The position numbers and the translations under genes were made by a program. A stretch of DNA of 27,614 nucleotides from an uncultured Kineosporia sp. (lineage in GTDB: Bacteria > Actinomycetota > Actinomycetes > Actinomycetales > Kineosporiaceae), in NCBI GenBank assembly GCA_937859855.1, contig CALMAR010000268.1, positions 1-27,614 on the forward strand, in the 5' to 3' direction. Within the stretch, counting starts at the first letter, position 1; every line of letters starts with the position of its first letter. Shown here piece after piece: positions 1 to 7,322 of the stretch. The notes below the pieces were generated by a model. That model had not been told where the DNA came from. It saw only the letters and a list, made by a program, of their open reading frames with translations, and searched no databases.

Positions 1-510
1 GTGGAGGACGAGCTCCGGGCCGTCCCGGCGCCGGCCGGTGACGAGCTTCGCGCCATCCTGCGAGACGCGGTCGAGGACCTGCTGCGGCTGAGTCGCGGCC
101 TCTACCCGGGAGCGGTGTCCAGCACCGAGCTGGAGCCGGCCCTGCGCCGGCTGGTCAGCACCACGCCGCTGGCCTCGCGGTTCGAGCTGACCGGGGACCT
201 CGGCAGGTTGGCGCTGCCCGAGAGGGCGCTGCTGTGGTTCATCTGCTCGGAATGCCTGACCAACGTCGTCCGGTACGCCGCGGCCACCCGGGTCGTGGTC
301 CGCTGCGACGTCCAGGACGACCTGCGGGTCGCGGTGACGGACGATGGCCGCGGCGGAGCATCGATCGGCGGCGGTCACGGACTGCGCGGGCTCGCCGACC
401 GGATCGACACCGCCGGCGGCCGGATCCACGTTGACAGCCCGCCGGGCGGTCCCACCACCATCGCGGCGACCATTCCGTTGCCCAGCGTTCTGCCCAGATT
501 CTCATTGTGA
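1..510 (+). CDS. Sensor histidine kinase, C-terminal part (5' end outside window)
   Basis: This is the C-terminal part of a NarL/DesK-type two-component sensor kinase. About 169 residues are visible. The segment LRLSRGLYPGAV resembles the end of a HisKA_3 dimerisation domain. An HATPase_c domain follows, with an N-box (ECLTNVVRYA, about residues 82-91) and a G-box (DDGRGG, then GHGLRGLADRI, about 115-136) ending in a typical GGR-hV-S-PPGGPTT strand. The phospho-accepting histidine is not in the window, so the GTG at base 1 is probably internal and the gene starts upstream. The stop (508-510) overlaps the stop of the convergent VanZ-like gene by 9 bp. No response regulator follows, so its partner must lie upstream or elsewhere. 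The family call is firm; the signal sensed is unknown. Confidence 0.85.
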   Translation: MEDELRAVPAPAGDELRAILRDAVEDLLRLSRGLYPGAVSSTELEPALRRLVSTTPLASRFELTGDLGRLALPERALLWFICSECLTNVVRYAAATRVVVRCDVQDDLRVAVTDDGRGGASIGGGHGLRGLADRIDTAGGRIHVDSPPGGPTTIAATIPLPSVLPRFSL

Positions 511-1014
511 CTCGCGGGCAACGGTCTTGGCGCGGATCGCCTGCTGGGCCCGGAGATGCGCGGCACGGATGGTGGCGAAGGCCAGGACGGCGCCGAGCAG
601 GGCGCCGATGGTGTTGTTCAGCCAGTCATTCGTGTCGCAGGCGCGCCCAGGAAGGAACGCCTGCACCGCCTCCACGGCCGCGGACAGCGAGCTGCCGGCC
701 AGCAGTGCCATCAGCGGGCGGCTCAGCGCCAGCGCGACCAGGAAGACCGGGGCCACGAAGAGCGCGACGTTGGCCAGCGACTCCGGGCGGCCGATCGCCG
801 GCAGGGACCACTGGAGGGTGCAGCCACGAACGGTCAGTACGCCCACCGGAGTGAGGGTCAGCTCGGCGAGCGGCACCAGTGAGAGGCCAGCCAGCCCCCA
901 AGCAATTGCCGGCCGGTCCAGTAGCCACAAACCCGTGACCGCCGCCAGGATGACCATGCAGGCCAGCGCCGCTGGGGGCAGCCACGGATGTTCCAGCAGC
1001 GTCTGGGTGGTCAC
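502..1014 (-). CDS. VanZ-family membrane protein
   Basis: A 170-aa integral membrane protein of the VanZ-like family. It has about four or five hydrophobic segments (near residues 13-31, 36-55, 78-97, 99-118, 135-150). The family signature is near the C-terminus: ANVALFVAPVF, then E-x-V-Q-x-F-x-PGR and TNDWLNNTIGALLGA. VanZ of the enterococcal VanA cluster raises teicoplanin resistance, but VanZ-like proteins are common in actinomycete chromosomes and most are uncharacterised. It starts at a GTG with no strong ribosome-binding site. Its 3' end overlaps the convergent kinase gene. It lies about 18 kb from the vanRS/vanHAX module here and faces a different neighbourhood, so a functional link is possible but not shown. 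Confidence 0.75.
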   Translation of the reverse strand: MTTQTLLEHPWLPPAALACMVILAAVTGLWLLDRPAIAWGLAGLSLVPLAELTLTPVGVLTVRGCTLQWSLPAIGRPESLANVALFVAPVFLVALALSRPLMALLAGSSLSAAVEAVQAFLPGRACDTNDWLNNTIGALLGAVLAFATIRAAHLRAQQAIRAKTVARESQ

Positions 1015-1075
1015 GGCACCATGCTAGGGACCGTGGATGACCACCAGCCTCCGGTGATTTCGATTGCGGGCGGTC

Positions 1076-1582
1076 TCAGGTCTGAGCGGAGCCCGGCTCC
1101 AGGGCGAGTTCGTAGGTCTGCCCCGTGAGGTCGGCGCCGAAGCTGTGATGGGGCTCCTCGGCGATCAGCGAAAAGCCGGTTTCCAGATAGATGTGGCGGG
1201 CGGCCGCGAGCGGGTTGTTCGTCCAGAGCCGGATGCGCTGATAGCCGGCCCGGCGGGCGAATTGGACGCATTGCCGGACGAGCGTCCGGCCCAGGGCGTG
1301 ACCTCGTCCGTCTGGATGCACCAGCAGGATCCGCAGCTTGGCCGTTGTTTCGTCTTCGGCGACACAGAAGACGCAGCCGACCCGCCGTCCGTCCAGTTGG
1401 GCGATCCATGCGTTCTCCCGGCCTGGATCATGGCGGCCGGCGTAGTCCGCGACGATCCGGGCGACCAGGGCTTCGAAGGAGGCGTCCCAGCCGAATTCAG
1501 CCGCGTAGACCTCGCCATGTGCCTTGATCACCCAGCCCAAGTCGCCTGGCGCTCCCAGGGGCCGGATCGACGGCTCTCCCAT
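1076..1582 (-). CDS. GNAT-family N-acetyltransferase
   Basis: A 168-aa single-domain GNAT acetyltransferase, a family that transfers acetyl from acetyl-CoA to an amine. The fold is recognisable: an early helix region (HGEVYAAEFGWDASFEALVARI), a central beta-strand with ENAWIAQLDGRRVGCVF, the acetyl-CoA pyrophosphate loop HPDGRGHALGRTLV (R/Q-x-x-G-x-G/A type) at about residues 90-103, and the late strand/helix AARHIYLETGFSLI. Related proteins are often annotated as the acetyltransferase half of MarR-GNAT fusions, but no MarR domain is present here. It is transcribed divergently from a TetR regulator, and a 24-bp perfect palindrome begins 15 bp upstream of its ATG, so it is the likely target of that regulator. 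The substrate cannot be told from the sequence. Confidence 0.85.
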   Translation of the reverse strand: MGEPSIRPLGAPGDLGWVIKAHGEVYAAEFGWDASFEALVARIVADYAGRHDPGRENAWIAQLDGRRVGCVFCVAEDETTAKLRILLVHPDGRGHALGRTLVRQCVQFARRAGYQRIRLWTNNPLAAARHIYLETGFSLIAEEPHHSFGADLTGQTYELALEPGSAQT

Positions 1583-1597
1583 GTCTGTGCCCCGGTT

Positions 1598-1621
1598 CCA
1601 CTGAAACGATCGTTTCAGTGG
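1598..1621. promoter_or_regulatory. 24-bp perfect palindrome, probable TetR operator
   Basis: A perfect dyad with 10-bp arms CCACTGAAAC and GTTTCAGTGG around a central GATC. It lies between the divergent GNAT gene and the TetR gene, 15 bp before the GNAT start and 11 bp before the preferred TetR start. This is the usual place and symmetry for an autoregulatory TetR operator. Confidence 0.75.
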
Positions 1622-1632
1622 AGACTACTACT

Positions 1633-2214
1633 GTGACCGAGCCACCGGCGGGGACGCCGTCCGCCCGGCAGCAGGATCTGCTGGAGCAGGCCTATACCTG
1701 GGTGCTCGGACATGGACTGAGCGACCTGTCCCTGCGCCCCCTGGCCGATGCCGTCGGCTCCAGTCCGCGGGTACTGCTGTTCCTGTTCGGCAGCAAGGAG
1801 GGGCTCATCCGGGCCGTGCTGGCCCGGGCACGACGAGAGGAACTGGCGTTTGTGACCGCGTTCTCCGCGACCGGCGACCATTCACTCACGCACCCCATTG
1901 AACGGATCTGGGGCTGGCTCATCGCCCCCGAACATCGCAAGATCCTGAATCTCTGGGTGGAGGTTTACGGCCGTTCGCTCATGGTTCCGGACGGACCGTG
2001 GGCCGACTTCGCGGCGCGTACTGTCGAAGACTGGTTGTCTCTGATGCGTTCATCGCCGATGAACGGATCGGGCGATCCGGCTCGCAACACCCTCGACCTG
2101 GCCGTGCTGCGTGGCCTGTTGCTCGACCTGCTGGCCACCGGCGATCTTGAACGAACGACCGCCGCTCTTCGAGCACACCTCGCTCAGTCATCCCGCTGGC
2201 CGAGCCTGATCTGA
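1633..2214 (+). CDS. TetR/AcrR-family transcriptional regulator
   Basis: A 193-aa TetR-type repressor. The N-terminal HTH covers about residues 15-60 (LLEQAYTWVLGHGLSDLSLRPLADAVGSS followed by the recognition helix PRVLLFLFGSKEGLIRAVL). The C-terminal ligand-binding domain is helical and carries the LNLWVEVYGRSL segment often seen in this subgroup. I prefer the GTG at 1633, because a GGAG at 1620-1623 sits nine bases upstream. An in-frame GTG at 1618 has no ribosome-binding site and lies inside the palindromic operator. The gene diverges from the GNAT acetyltransferase, with the operator between them, so it probably represses both. It converges on the AI-2E-type permease gene. The ligand is unknown. 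Confidence 0.9.
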   Translation: MTEPPAGTPSARQQDLLEQAYTWVLGHGLSDLSLRPLADAVGSSPRVLLFLFGSKEGLIRAVLARARREELAFVTAFSATGDHSLTHPIERIWGWLIAPEHRKILNLWVEVYGRSLMVPDGPWADFAARTVEDWLSLMRSSPMNGSGDPARNTLDLAVLRGLLLDLLATGDLERTTAALRAHLAQSSRWPSLI

Positions 2215-2230
2215 ACTCGCTCTGGTCGAA

Positions 2231-3403
2231 TCACAGACGTTGAGGCGGAAGTGCGTCTGGCTCCATTTTTTCTTGGCTGGTTCGACCGGATCGTCGTTGT
2301 TCGCGCTGGTCCAGGAGTTCGCTGAGGATCGCCTGGATAGATCCCGCGACCGGGATGGCTGCCAGGGTGCCGAGAACCCCCGCTATTTCGGTACCGAGAA
2401 TGATGGCGATGAGGACGGCCAGGGGTGACAGTTTCAGCGCCCGTCCATAGATGAGCGGGCGTACGGTGTGGCCCTCGATCAAATGATAAAGAACGAGTAG
2501 CACGAAGACGATGATGGCCGAGATCGGGCCAACTGTGAGTGCGACCAGGGTGAGTAGCACGGTGACGACAACCGGGCCTATGTAAGGAACGAGTTCAATG
2601 ATCGCCGTGAATAGGCCCAGTGGAAATGGGTAAGGTACCCGGACGATCAGGAGGAGGACGGTCGCGACGACGCCTGCCAGCAAGCTGGCCAGGAGATTGC
2701 CGCTGACAAATCCGCTGACGGACTTGTACACGCCACTGCCCATGCGTTGCACCGAGGACCGGCGCGTTTCTGGGATCAGATTGGTGAAAGTGCGCCGCCA
2801 GCCGGGCCCTTCGAGCAGCATGAAAAGGGTAAGAAATGCGATGATCAGAATGTTGGTGATGACTGTCGCAACGCCTTTGGCGATTCCAAGTGCTGGAATC
2901 GCTGCGCCGGCGAAGCTGGCGGAGCCGTCTTTGGACGTGAGCTTCTTGACCTGCTCGACGACGTGGAACCGGCGCTCCAGCCACCCAAATGGTCCCCGGC
3001 CGCCGGTCAGGTCCTGGACCAGATCCGGCAGCGAAGTGATGAAATGCCTGATCTGGATCACGAGTGGTGGAATAAAAACAAGGGCCAGAAGCAAGAAAAC
3101 GACGAATGCGACTCCATAGACCGCGGCAACGGCCAGACCCCGGCCCAGCCCGCGGCGCTGAAAGAACTCGACCGCTGGATTGAGTGCCAGGGCCAAGAAC
3201 AGGGCGATGGCAATGACCGTCAGGCCCTTCTGAGCCAGCAGCAAGAAACCAAGAGCCGCCACCACAGCCAGGAGCACTCCCAGAACCATCAGAACGGTTC
3301 GGGGCCGGAATGATACAACTCTCTCCTTCCCGGTGGCGAAGGAAACGGATGGTGTCTGGAGGGGCTCTTCTGCCCCCGGCGGCGTCGTTTCGCCCGTAAT
3401 CAC
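2231..3403 (-). CDS. AI-2E family transporter (permease)
   Basis: A 390-aa membrane protein of the AI-2E exporter family (TqsA/YdiK/PerM-like). An N-terminal cytosolic stretch precedes paired hydrophobic helices (VLMVLGVLLAVVAALGFLLL, then VIAIALFLALALNPAVEFF), followed by a soluble middle region and a C-terminal set with the family pattern ELVPYIGPVVV and LYHLIEGHTVRPLIYGRALKLSPL. I chose the GTG at 3403, which has an AAAGGA seven bases upstream; the frame stays open to 3568 without a better start. Members export autoinducer-2 or act in Na+/H+ exchange; the substrate here is unknown. The base composition is unlike the neighbours: 2821-2880 has 27 of 60 G+C by hand count, which hints at transfer. 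It ends convergently with the TetR gene, 16 bp apart. Confidence 0.85.
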   Translation of the reverse strand: MITGETTPPGAEEPLQTPSVSFATGKERVVSFRPRTVLMVLGVLLAVVAALGFLLLAQKGLTVIAIALFLALALNPAVEFFQRRGLGRGLAVAAVYGVAFVVFLLLALVFIPPLVIQIRHFITSLPDLVQDLTGGRGPFGWLERRFHVVEQVKKLTSKDGSASFAGAAIPALGIAKGVATVITNILIIAFLTLFMLLEGPGWRRTFTNLIPETRRSSVQRMGSGVYKSVSGFVSGNLLASLLAGVVATVLLLIVRVPYPFPLGLFTAIIELVPYIGPVVVTVLLTLVALTVGPISAIIVFVLLVLYHLIEGHTVRPLIYGRALKLSPLAVLIAIILGTEIAGVLGTLAAIPVAGSIQAILSELLDQREQRRSGRTSQEKMEPDALPPQRL

Positions 3404-3465
3404 GCGGATCCTTTCTTTCAACGGTGCAACCGTGAGATGGATCCAGGCGTAACGGTCCCGTCGAT

Positions 3466-3494
3466 CGATTCGCCTCACGTCTGCAGGCGAATCG
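3466..3494. repeat. Inverted repeat upstream of the AI-2E-type permease
   Basis: Perfect 10-bp arms CGATTCGCCT (3466-3475) and AGGCGAATCG (3485-3494) separated by 9 bases. It lies 63 bp upstream of the permease start. It could be an operator or an RNA hairpin in the leader; the sequence alone does not decide. Confidence 0.5.
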
Positions 3495-3782
3495 GCACCT
3501 GGTCTTGCCGGGTCAGCCGACCGGCTGGTCTGGCGTCCTTCGTCTCGTGCAGCCCTCATCAGCATCATGCCGCAGTTCCAGATGGGGGCAAGTGTGGACT
3601 CTTCCCGCGCTGGCCGGGGCCCGCTCCGCCGATGTCCGTCTCACTTCGTTCCGAGCGAGCGGGCCTGGTGGTGCCGCGCAACGGGTGGCCCGGCCGGTGA
3701 GCCGGTGAGGTCTGCCCGCAGTTGACGTCTTCGGGTGCAAGCGCAACCGTGACCCACCCGGCCGGCCACGTATCAGCCCAGG

Positions 3783-3816
3783 GGCGGCCTTTCAGCCGCC
3801 GCGGGGGGCACCGCGG
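3783..3816 (-). terminator. Hairpin pair downstream of fdhA, possible terminator
   Basis: Two adjoining stem-loops: GGCGGC-CTTTCA-GCCGCC (3783-3800) and CCGCGG-GGGGCA-CCGCGG (3799-3816). They begin about 80 bp past the stop of the formaldehyde dehydrogenase gene. They are GC-rich without a T-tract, as is usual for actinomycete terminators. Confidence 0.4.
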
Positions 3817-3895
3817 GATCCGAGTCGCCATCGACGGCCTCTCATGACCACATGATGCCCGCCCGCAGTAGGATTTCGGCGGTCCGAAGTCGGCC

Positions 3896-5122
3896 TCAGC
3901 TGGCTTGCTTAGCCACGATGCCGTGCGGATCGAGGACGTACTTCTTGGCGGCTCCGGAGTCGAAGTCCTGGTATCCCTGCGGCGCCTGATCCAGCGGAAT
4001 CGGTGTGGCGTTGACGTTGCGGGCGATGTTGACCCGGTCGTGCAGGATGGCCATCATCAGCCCGCGGTTGTAGCGCATCACCGGGCACTGACCGGTGTAG
4101 AAGTAGTGCGACTTGGCCCAGCCCAGTCCGATCCGCAGGGACAGCGATCCCTGCTGTGCGGCCTCGTCGGCGGCGCCCGGGTCACCGGTGACGTACAGGC
4201 CGGGAATGCCGATCCGCCCGGCCGCGCGAGTGAGATCCATCATCGAGTTGAGCACCGTGGCTGGCCGTTCGGTGTCCGCTTCGCCTCCATGCCCGCGGGC
4301 CTCGAACCCGACGGCGTCTACGGCGCAGTCCACCTCTGGGACGCCGAGGATCTGTTCAATCTGGTCCTTCGGGTCGCCCTTGGACACATCGATGGTCTCG
4401 CAGCCGAAGCTGCGGGCCTGAGCCAGCCGGTCCTCGTTCAGGTCTCCCACGATCACCACCGCCGCGCCGAGCAGGAATGCCGATGTGGCGGCGGCCAGGC
4501 CGACCGGGCCCGCGCCGGCGATGTAGACGGTGGAGCCGGTGGTGACGCCGGCCGTGTAGCAGCCGTGGTACCCGGTGGGGAAGATGTCCGACAGCATGGT
4601 CAGGTCCAGGATCTTCTCCAGCGCCTGGTCCTTGTCCGGAAACTTGAGAAGGTTCCAGTCCGCGTAGGGCACCAGCGCATACTCGGCCTGGCCGCCGACC
4701 CACCCGCCCATGTCGACGTACCCGTAGGCCGAACCGGGACGGTCGGGATTGACGTTCAGGCAGACCCCGGTGTGACCCTCCTTGCAGTTCCGGCACCGCC
4801 CGCAGGAGATGTTGAACGGCACCGAGCACAGGTCGCCCACCTTGATGAATTCGACGCCAGGCCCGACTTCTACCACCTCACCGGTGATTTCGTGGCCGAG
4901 GACCAGGCCTTCGGGGGCCGTGGTCCGGCCACGCACCATGTGCTGGTCCGATCCGCAGATGTTCGTCGCAACTGCCTTGAGAATCGCCCCGTGCGGGACC
5001 TTCCGGCCCACGTTCGCGGGGTTGACTCCCGGCCCGTCCCGTAGTTCCAGAGTCGGGTAGTCAGTGTCCTGCACCTCGACCCTGCCGGTCCCCATGTACG
5101 CAACAGCTCTGTTGCCTGCCAT
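3896..5122 (-). CDS. fdhA: Glutathione-independent formaldehyde dehydrogenase
   Basis: A 408-aa zinc-dependent medium-chain dehydrogenase of the Pseudomonas putida formaldehyde dehydrogenase/dismutase type, which oxidises formaldehyde to formate with tightly bound NAD and no thiol cofactor. Visible features are the catalytic zinc ligands Cys56 (NICGSDQH) and His77 (GHEITGEVVEVG), the structural zinc cysteines 107, 110, 113 and 121, the long insertion with SDIFPTGYHG, and the Rossmann loop GAGPVGLAAA. The length and the C-terminal FYTGQCPVMRYNRGLM segment fit this subfamily rather than glutathione-dependent class III alcohol dehydrogenase. The ATG has a GGAGG eight bases upstream. It follows the GlcG/HbpS-like gene by 56 bp on the same strand, so they probably form an operon. 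Other small aldehydes are possible substrates. Confidence 0.9.
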   Translation of the reverse strand: MAGNRAVAYMGTGRVEVQDTDYPTLELRDGPGVNPANVGRKVPHGAILKAVATNICGSDQHMVRGRTTAPEGLVLGHEITGEVVEVGPGVEFIKVGDLCSVPFNISCGRCRNCKEGHTGVCLNVNPDRPGSAYGYVDMGGWVGGQAEYALVPYADWNLLKFPDKDQALEKILDLTMLSDIFPTGYHGCYTAGVTTGSTVYIAGAGPVGLAAATSAFLLGAAVVIVGDLNEDRLAQARSFGCETIDVSKGDPKDQIEQILGVPEVDCAVDAVGFEARGHGGEADTERPATVLNSMMDLTRAAGRIGIPGLYVTGDPGAADEAAQQGSLSLRIGLGWAKSHYFYTGQCPVMRYNRGLMMAILHDRVNIARNVNATPIPLDQAPQGYQDFDSGAAKKYVLDPHGIVAKQAS

Positions 5123-5178
5123 GTCCTATGCCTCCGTGCTCGTTGTTGGGCTGCGGCTTCCCTGGCCAGCGGCCAGAT

Positions 5179-5580
5179 TCAGCTCAGGGCCTTCGCGCCC
5201 GCGTCCGCCACTGCGTGGTCGTCGTCCACGGTGCTGCCACTGACTCCCACCGCGCCGATCACATCGTCCCCATCGCGCAGCGGGATGCCGCCCGGAAAGC
5301 TGATCAGTCCGCCATTGGAGACCTCGATGTTGTACAGGGGGCCTCCTGGCTGAGACAGCGCACCGATGTCACCGGTGTTCATGTCGAAGTAGCGGGCTGT
5401 CCGGGCTTTTCGGATCGAGATGTCGATGCTGCCCAGCCAGGCGCCGTCCATTCGCAGGAACGCCTTGAGGTTGCCCCCGGCATCCACCACCGCGATGTCC
5501 ATCAGGGTGTTGATCTCTTTGGCTTTGGCCACGGCCGCGTCGAGAACGCTCTGCGCCTGGGACAGACTGATATCGCCCAT
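5179..5580 (-). CDS. GlcG/HbpS-family haem-binding-like protein
   Basis: A 133-aa protein of the GlcG/HbpS/PduO-C family (the Haem_degrading Pfam family). The pattern is clear: an N-terminal helix ([19 protein letters not shown]), the strand [21 protein letters not shown], then [15 protein letters not shown], and the glycine-rich end [19 protein letters not shown] followed by [14 protein letters not shown]. There is no signal peptide, so it is probably cytosolic, unlike secreted HbpS of Streptomyces. Family members bind haem or corrinoids, or accompany dehydrogenases with an unknown role. It sits directly upstream of the formaldehyde dehydrogenase gene on the same strand, which suggests a joint function. 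A dyad GGCCAG-N7-CTGGCC at 5615-5633 lies in its upstream region and could be an operator. Confidence 0.8.
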   Translation of the reverse strand: MGDISLSQAQSVLDAAVAKAKEINTLMDIAVVDAGGNLKAFLRMDGAWLGSIDISIRKARTARYFDMNTGDIGALSQPGGPLYNIEVSNGGLISFPGGIPLRDGDDVIGAVGVSGSTVDDDHAVADAGAKALS

Positions 5581-5722
5581 TCTTCATCCACCTTCACCGT
5601 TGAGTGTGGTTCTTGGCCAGAGCCGTCCTGGCCCTGGAGACCGCCGACGACGTTGCAGGGTCCATCTCATCTGTACTTGTTCAAGATCGCCAGCAAAATC
5701 TCCGGGCAGGTCCCGGTCTCAA

Positions 5723-6604
5723 TCAGGGCTGAACGTTTTCCAGGTCGGCGAGCAGGCTGGGGTGGGCCGGGGTCCACCCCAGAGTGCTGCGGGTATGACT
5801 GCTGTCCGCGGGCTGGTCCATGGCGAAGATCGCGCCGAACGGACCGAAGTTCTCTTCCGGAACGGCCTCAACCGGCAGGCTCAGTCGCCGGCCGATGACC
5901 GTCGCGATGTCGCGCACCCGGTCTCCCTCATCGGCCACGGCGTGCCAGGACGAGCCGGCCGGTGCGGACTCCAGCGCCAGCCGGAACAAGACAGCCGCGT
6001 CGAGCGCGTGCACGGCAGGCCATCGCTGGTTGCCGTCGCCTGGATAGCCAGCTATCCCAGTGCGACGTGCGGCCTCGGTGAGCAGACCGGCGAATCCGCC
6101 CCTGCCCTCGTTGTGGACGGTCCGCGGCATCCGCACTGCCGAGCTGCGCACACCCTGCGACGCCAGGTTCAGCAGTGCGTTGACCGAGTGGGCCCGTCCG
6201 GCCACCGGTCCGGCGTCCGGTAGCGGATCCGCCTCGGTGGATGCCCGCCCGGCAACCCATGGCGTGCCCGAGACGGTGACGATCGGCCGGTCGCTGGCGA
6301 TGAGCGCTTCCCCCAGAGTGGCCAAGGCGGTGCTTTCCTCGGCGATGGCCCGTGCGAGCGCATCGGAACTGCTGTAGTCGCGTCCGAACGCCAGGCTGAT
6401 CACGCCGTCGGACTGGGCCACCCCGGCCTGCAAGGTGCTGACATCCGCGATCTCTCCTCGCAGGATGCTGGTGCCGGCCTCCCGCAAGGCCTGCGCGGAA
6501 CGGTCCGAGCGCGCCAGGGCGAGAACGGTGTGCCCATTGCCCAGCAGTTCGGCGATGACCGCCGTGCCGATCGTGCCCGTACCACCGGTGACGAAGACGC
6601 GCAT
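5723..6604 (-). CDS. NAD(P)-binding SDR-like oxidoreductase/epimerase
   Basis: A 293-aa atypical extended short-chain dehydrogenase. The N-terminus MRVFVTGGTGTIGTAVIAELLGNGH is the TGxxGxxG dinucleotide-binding motif, followed by ALARSDRSAQAL (the NADP-favouring basic end of strand 2) and RGEIADVSTL. A middle region with TVSGTPWV replaces the usual YxxxK catalytic pair, which I do not see; this is typical of the atypical NmrA/epimerase-like groups. The C-terminal half (WPAVHALDAAVLFRLALE, then HAVADEGDRVRDIATVIGRRL) matches the substrate-binding region. It is transcribed divergently from a TetR gene across two matching operators and is probably its target. Many such pairs respond to reactive compounds, but the substrate here is unknown. 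Confidence 0.85.
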   Translation of the reverse strand: MRVFVTGGTGTIGTAVIAELLGNGHTVLALARSDRSAQALREAGTSILRGEIADVSTLQAGVAQSDGVISLAFGRDYSSSDALARAIAEESTALATLGEALIASDRPIVTVSGTPWVAGRASTEADPLPDAGPVAGRAHSVNALLNLASQGVRSSAVRMPRTVHNEGRGGFAGLLTEAARRTGIAGYPGDGNQRWPAVHALDAAVLFRLALESAPAGSSWHAVADEGDRVRDIATVIGRRLSLPVEAVPEENFGPFGAIFAMDQPADSSHTRSTLGWTPAHPSLLADLENVQP

Positions 6605-6619
6605 GTGACTCTCCTGTTT

Positions 6620-6672
6620 GATGGGACCTTTGTCTCGTCACCGTAGCAGAATGATGGGATACATGTCCCGTC
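6620..6672. promoter_or_regulatory. Two copies of a 20-bp operator between SDR and TetR genes
   Basis: Two related partial palindromes, GATGGGAC-CTTT-GTCTCGTC (6620-6639) and GATGGGAT-ACAT-GTCCCGTC (6653-6672), repeat with a 33-bp spacing. The right copy ends three bases before a TAGAAT -10-like box (6676-6681) that lies six bases before the TetR ATG, suggesting a leaderless message repressed by its own product. The left copy covers the leader of the SDR gene. Confidence 0.65.
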
Positions 6673-6687
6673 GCCTAGAATGATGTC

Positions 6688-7266
6688 ATGGCTCGATGGG
6701 AACCAGGAGCGCGCGAGCGACTCGTCGTCGCCGCCGTCGATCTGTTCACCGAGCAGGGCTACGACGGCACCACCGTGGCTCAGATCGCCGCCCGGGCCGG
6801 AGTCACCAAGAGCACCTTCTTCCGGCACTTCTCGGACAAGCGTGAGCTTCTGGTGGCCGGTCAGGAGACCCTGAGCCGGCTGCTCGCCGAGGGAATCGCC
6901 GAAGCACCGGCGAAGGCAAGTCCTCTGGACGCCGTCGCCGCCGGCCTCGAGCGCGCATCCGGCGAAATGGGGCCGATCAACCGCGAACTCGGCCCGCGCC
7001 TCAAGGCGGCGGTCGCAGCCAGCACCGAACTTCAGGAGCGCGACGCCCTGAAAAGCGTGGGCCTGGCCGCCGCCATGACCGTCGCTCTGGTTGCCCGCGG
7101 CGTTTCCCCTGCGGCCGCCGAACTGGCGAGCGAACTGGGCGTTCTCGCGTTCAAGCGCGGCTACGCCCGATGGTCCGACGGTGATCGCGACGACGGCACG
7201 GTGCTGGCGGTGCATGTGCTGGCGGCCTTGCAGGACCTGCGTGCGGCAGCCGCGTCGCTGGGCTGA
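6688..7266 (+). CDS. TetR/AcrR-family transcriptional regulator
   Basis: A 192-aa TetR-type repressor. The DNA-binding domain occupies about residues 8-55: ARERLVVAAVDLFTEQGYDGTTVAQIAARAGVTKSTFFRHFSDKRELL is a near-consensus TetR HTH. The rest is a helical ligand-binding domain rich in Ala, Glu and Leu. It begins at the ATG at 6688 with no Shine-Dalgarno sequence but a -10-like TAGAAT six bases upstream, so the message may be leaderless. It diverges from the SDR-like oxidoreductase gene with two operator copies between them, and probably controls both. It converges on the DUF4037 gene, with a hairpin between the two stops. Confidence 0.92.
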   Translation: MARWEPGARERLVVAAVDLFTEQGYDGTTVAQIAARAGVTKSTFFRHFSDKRELLVAGQETLSRLLAEGIAEAPAKASPLDAVAAGLERASGEMGPINRELGPRLKAAVAASTELQERDALKSVGLAAAMTVALVARGVSPAAAELASELGVLAFKRGYARWSDGDRDDGTVLAVHVLAALQDLRAAAASLG

Positions 7267-7292
7267 TCGACCCCTCGTTCTGAGATCGGGAC

Positions 7293-7322
7293 CTGATCCT
7301 GCGAGCCGGAGCAGGCGATCAG
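7293..7322. terminator. Hairpin between convergent TetR and DUF4037 genes
   Basis: The left arm CTGATCCTGC (7293-7302) pairs with GCAGGCGATCAG (7311-7322), with a two-base bulge and an 8-base loop. It lies between, and slightly overlaps, the ends of convergent genes, as expected for a bidirectional terminator. There is no T-tract. Confidence 0.4.

Larger units (their letters stand above)
3404..3895. other. 492-bp gene-free region with inverted repeats
   Basis: No convincing gene lies here; the short open frames have Arg/Pro/Ser-rich composition typical of non-coding high-GC DNA. The region carries several dyads: ACGGT-GCA-ACCGT at 3421-3433, a 10-bp perfect inverted repeat at 3466-3494, and two adjoining hairpins at 3783-3816 downstream of the formaldehyde dehydrogenase gene. 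It should contain the promoter of the AI-2E-type permease. Confidence 0.6.

Noticed and set aside
3437..3831. Small open frames in the gene-free region
   Set aside because: They have Arg/Pro/Ser-rich composition, no ribosome-binding sites and mutually overlapping frames on both strands.
3905..5044. 379-codon open frame opposite the formaldehyde dehydrogenase
   Set aside because: It mirrors the codon pattern of fdhA and has no recognisable domain, while fdhA has a full motif set and a good ribosome-binding site.
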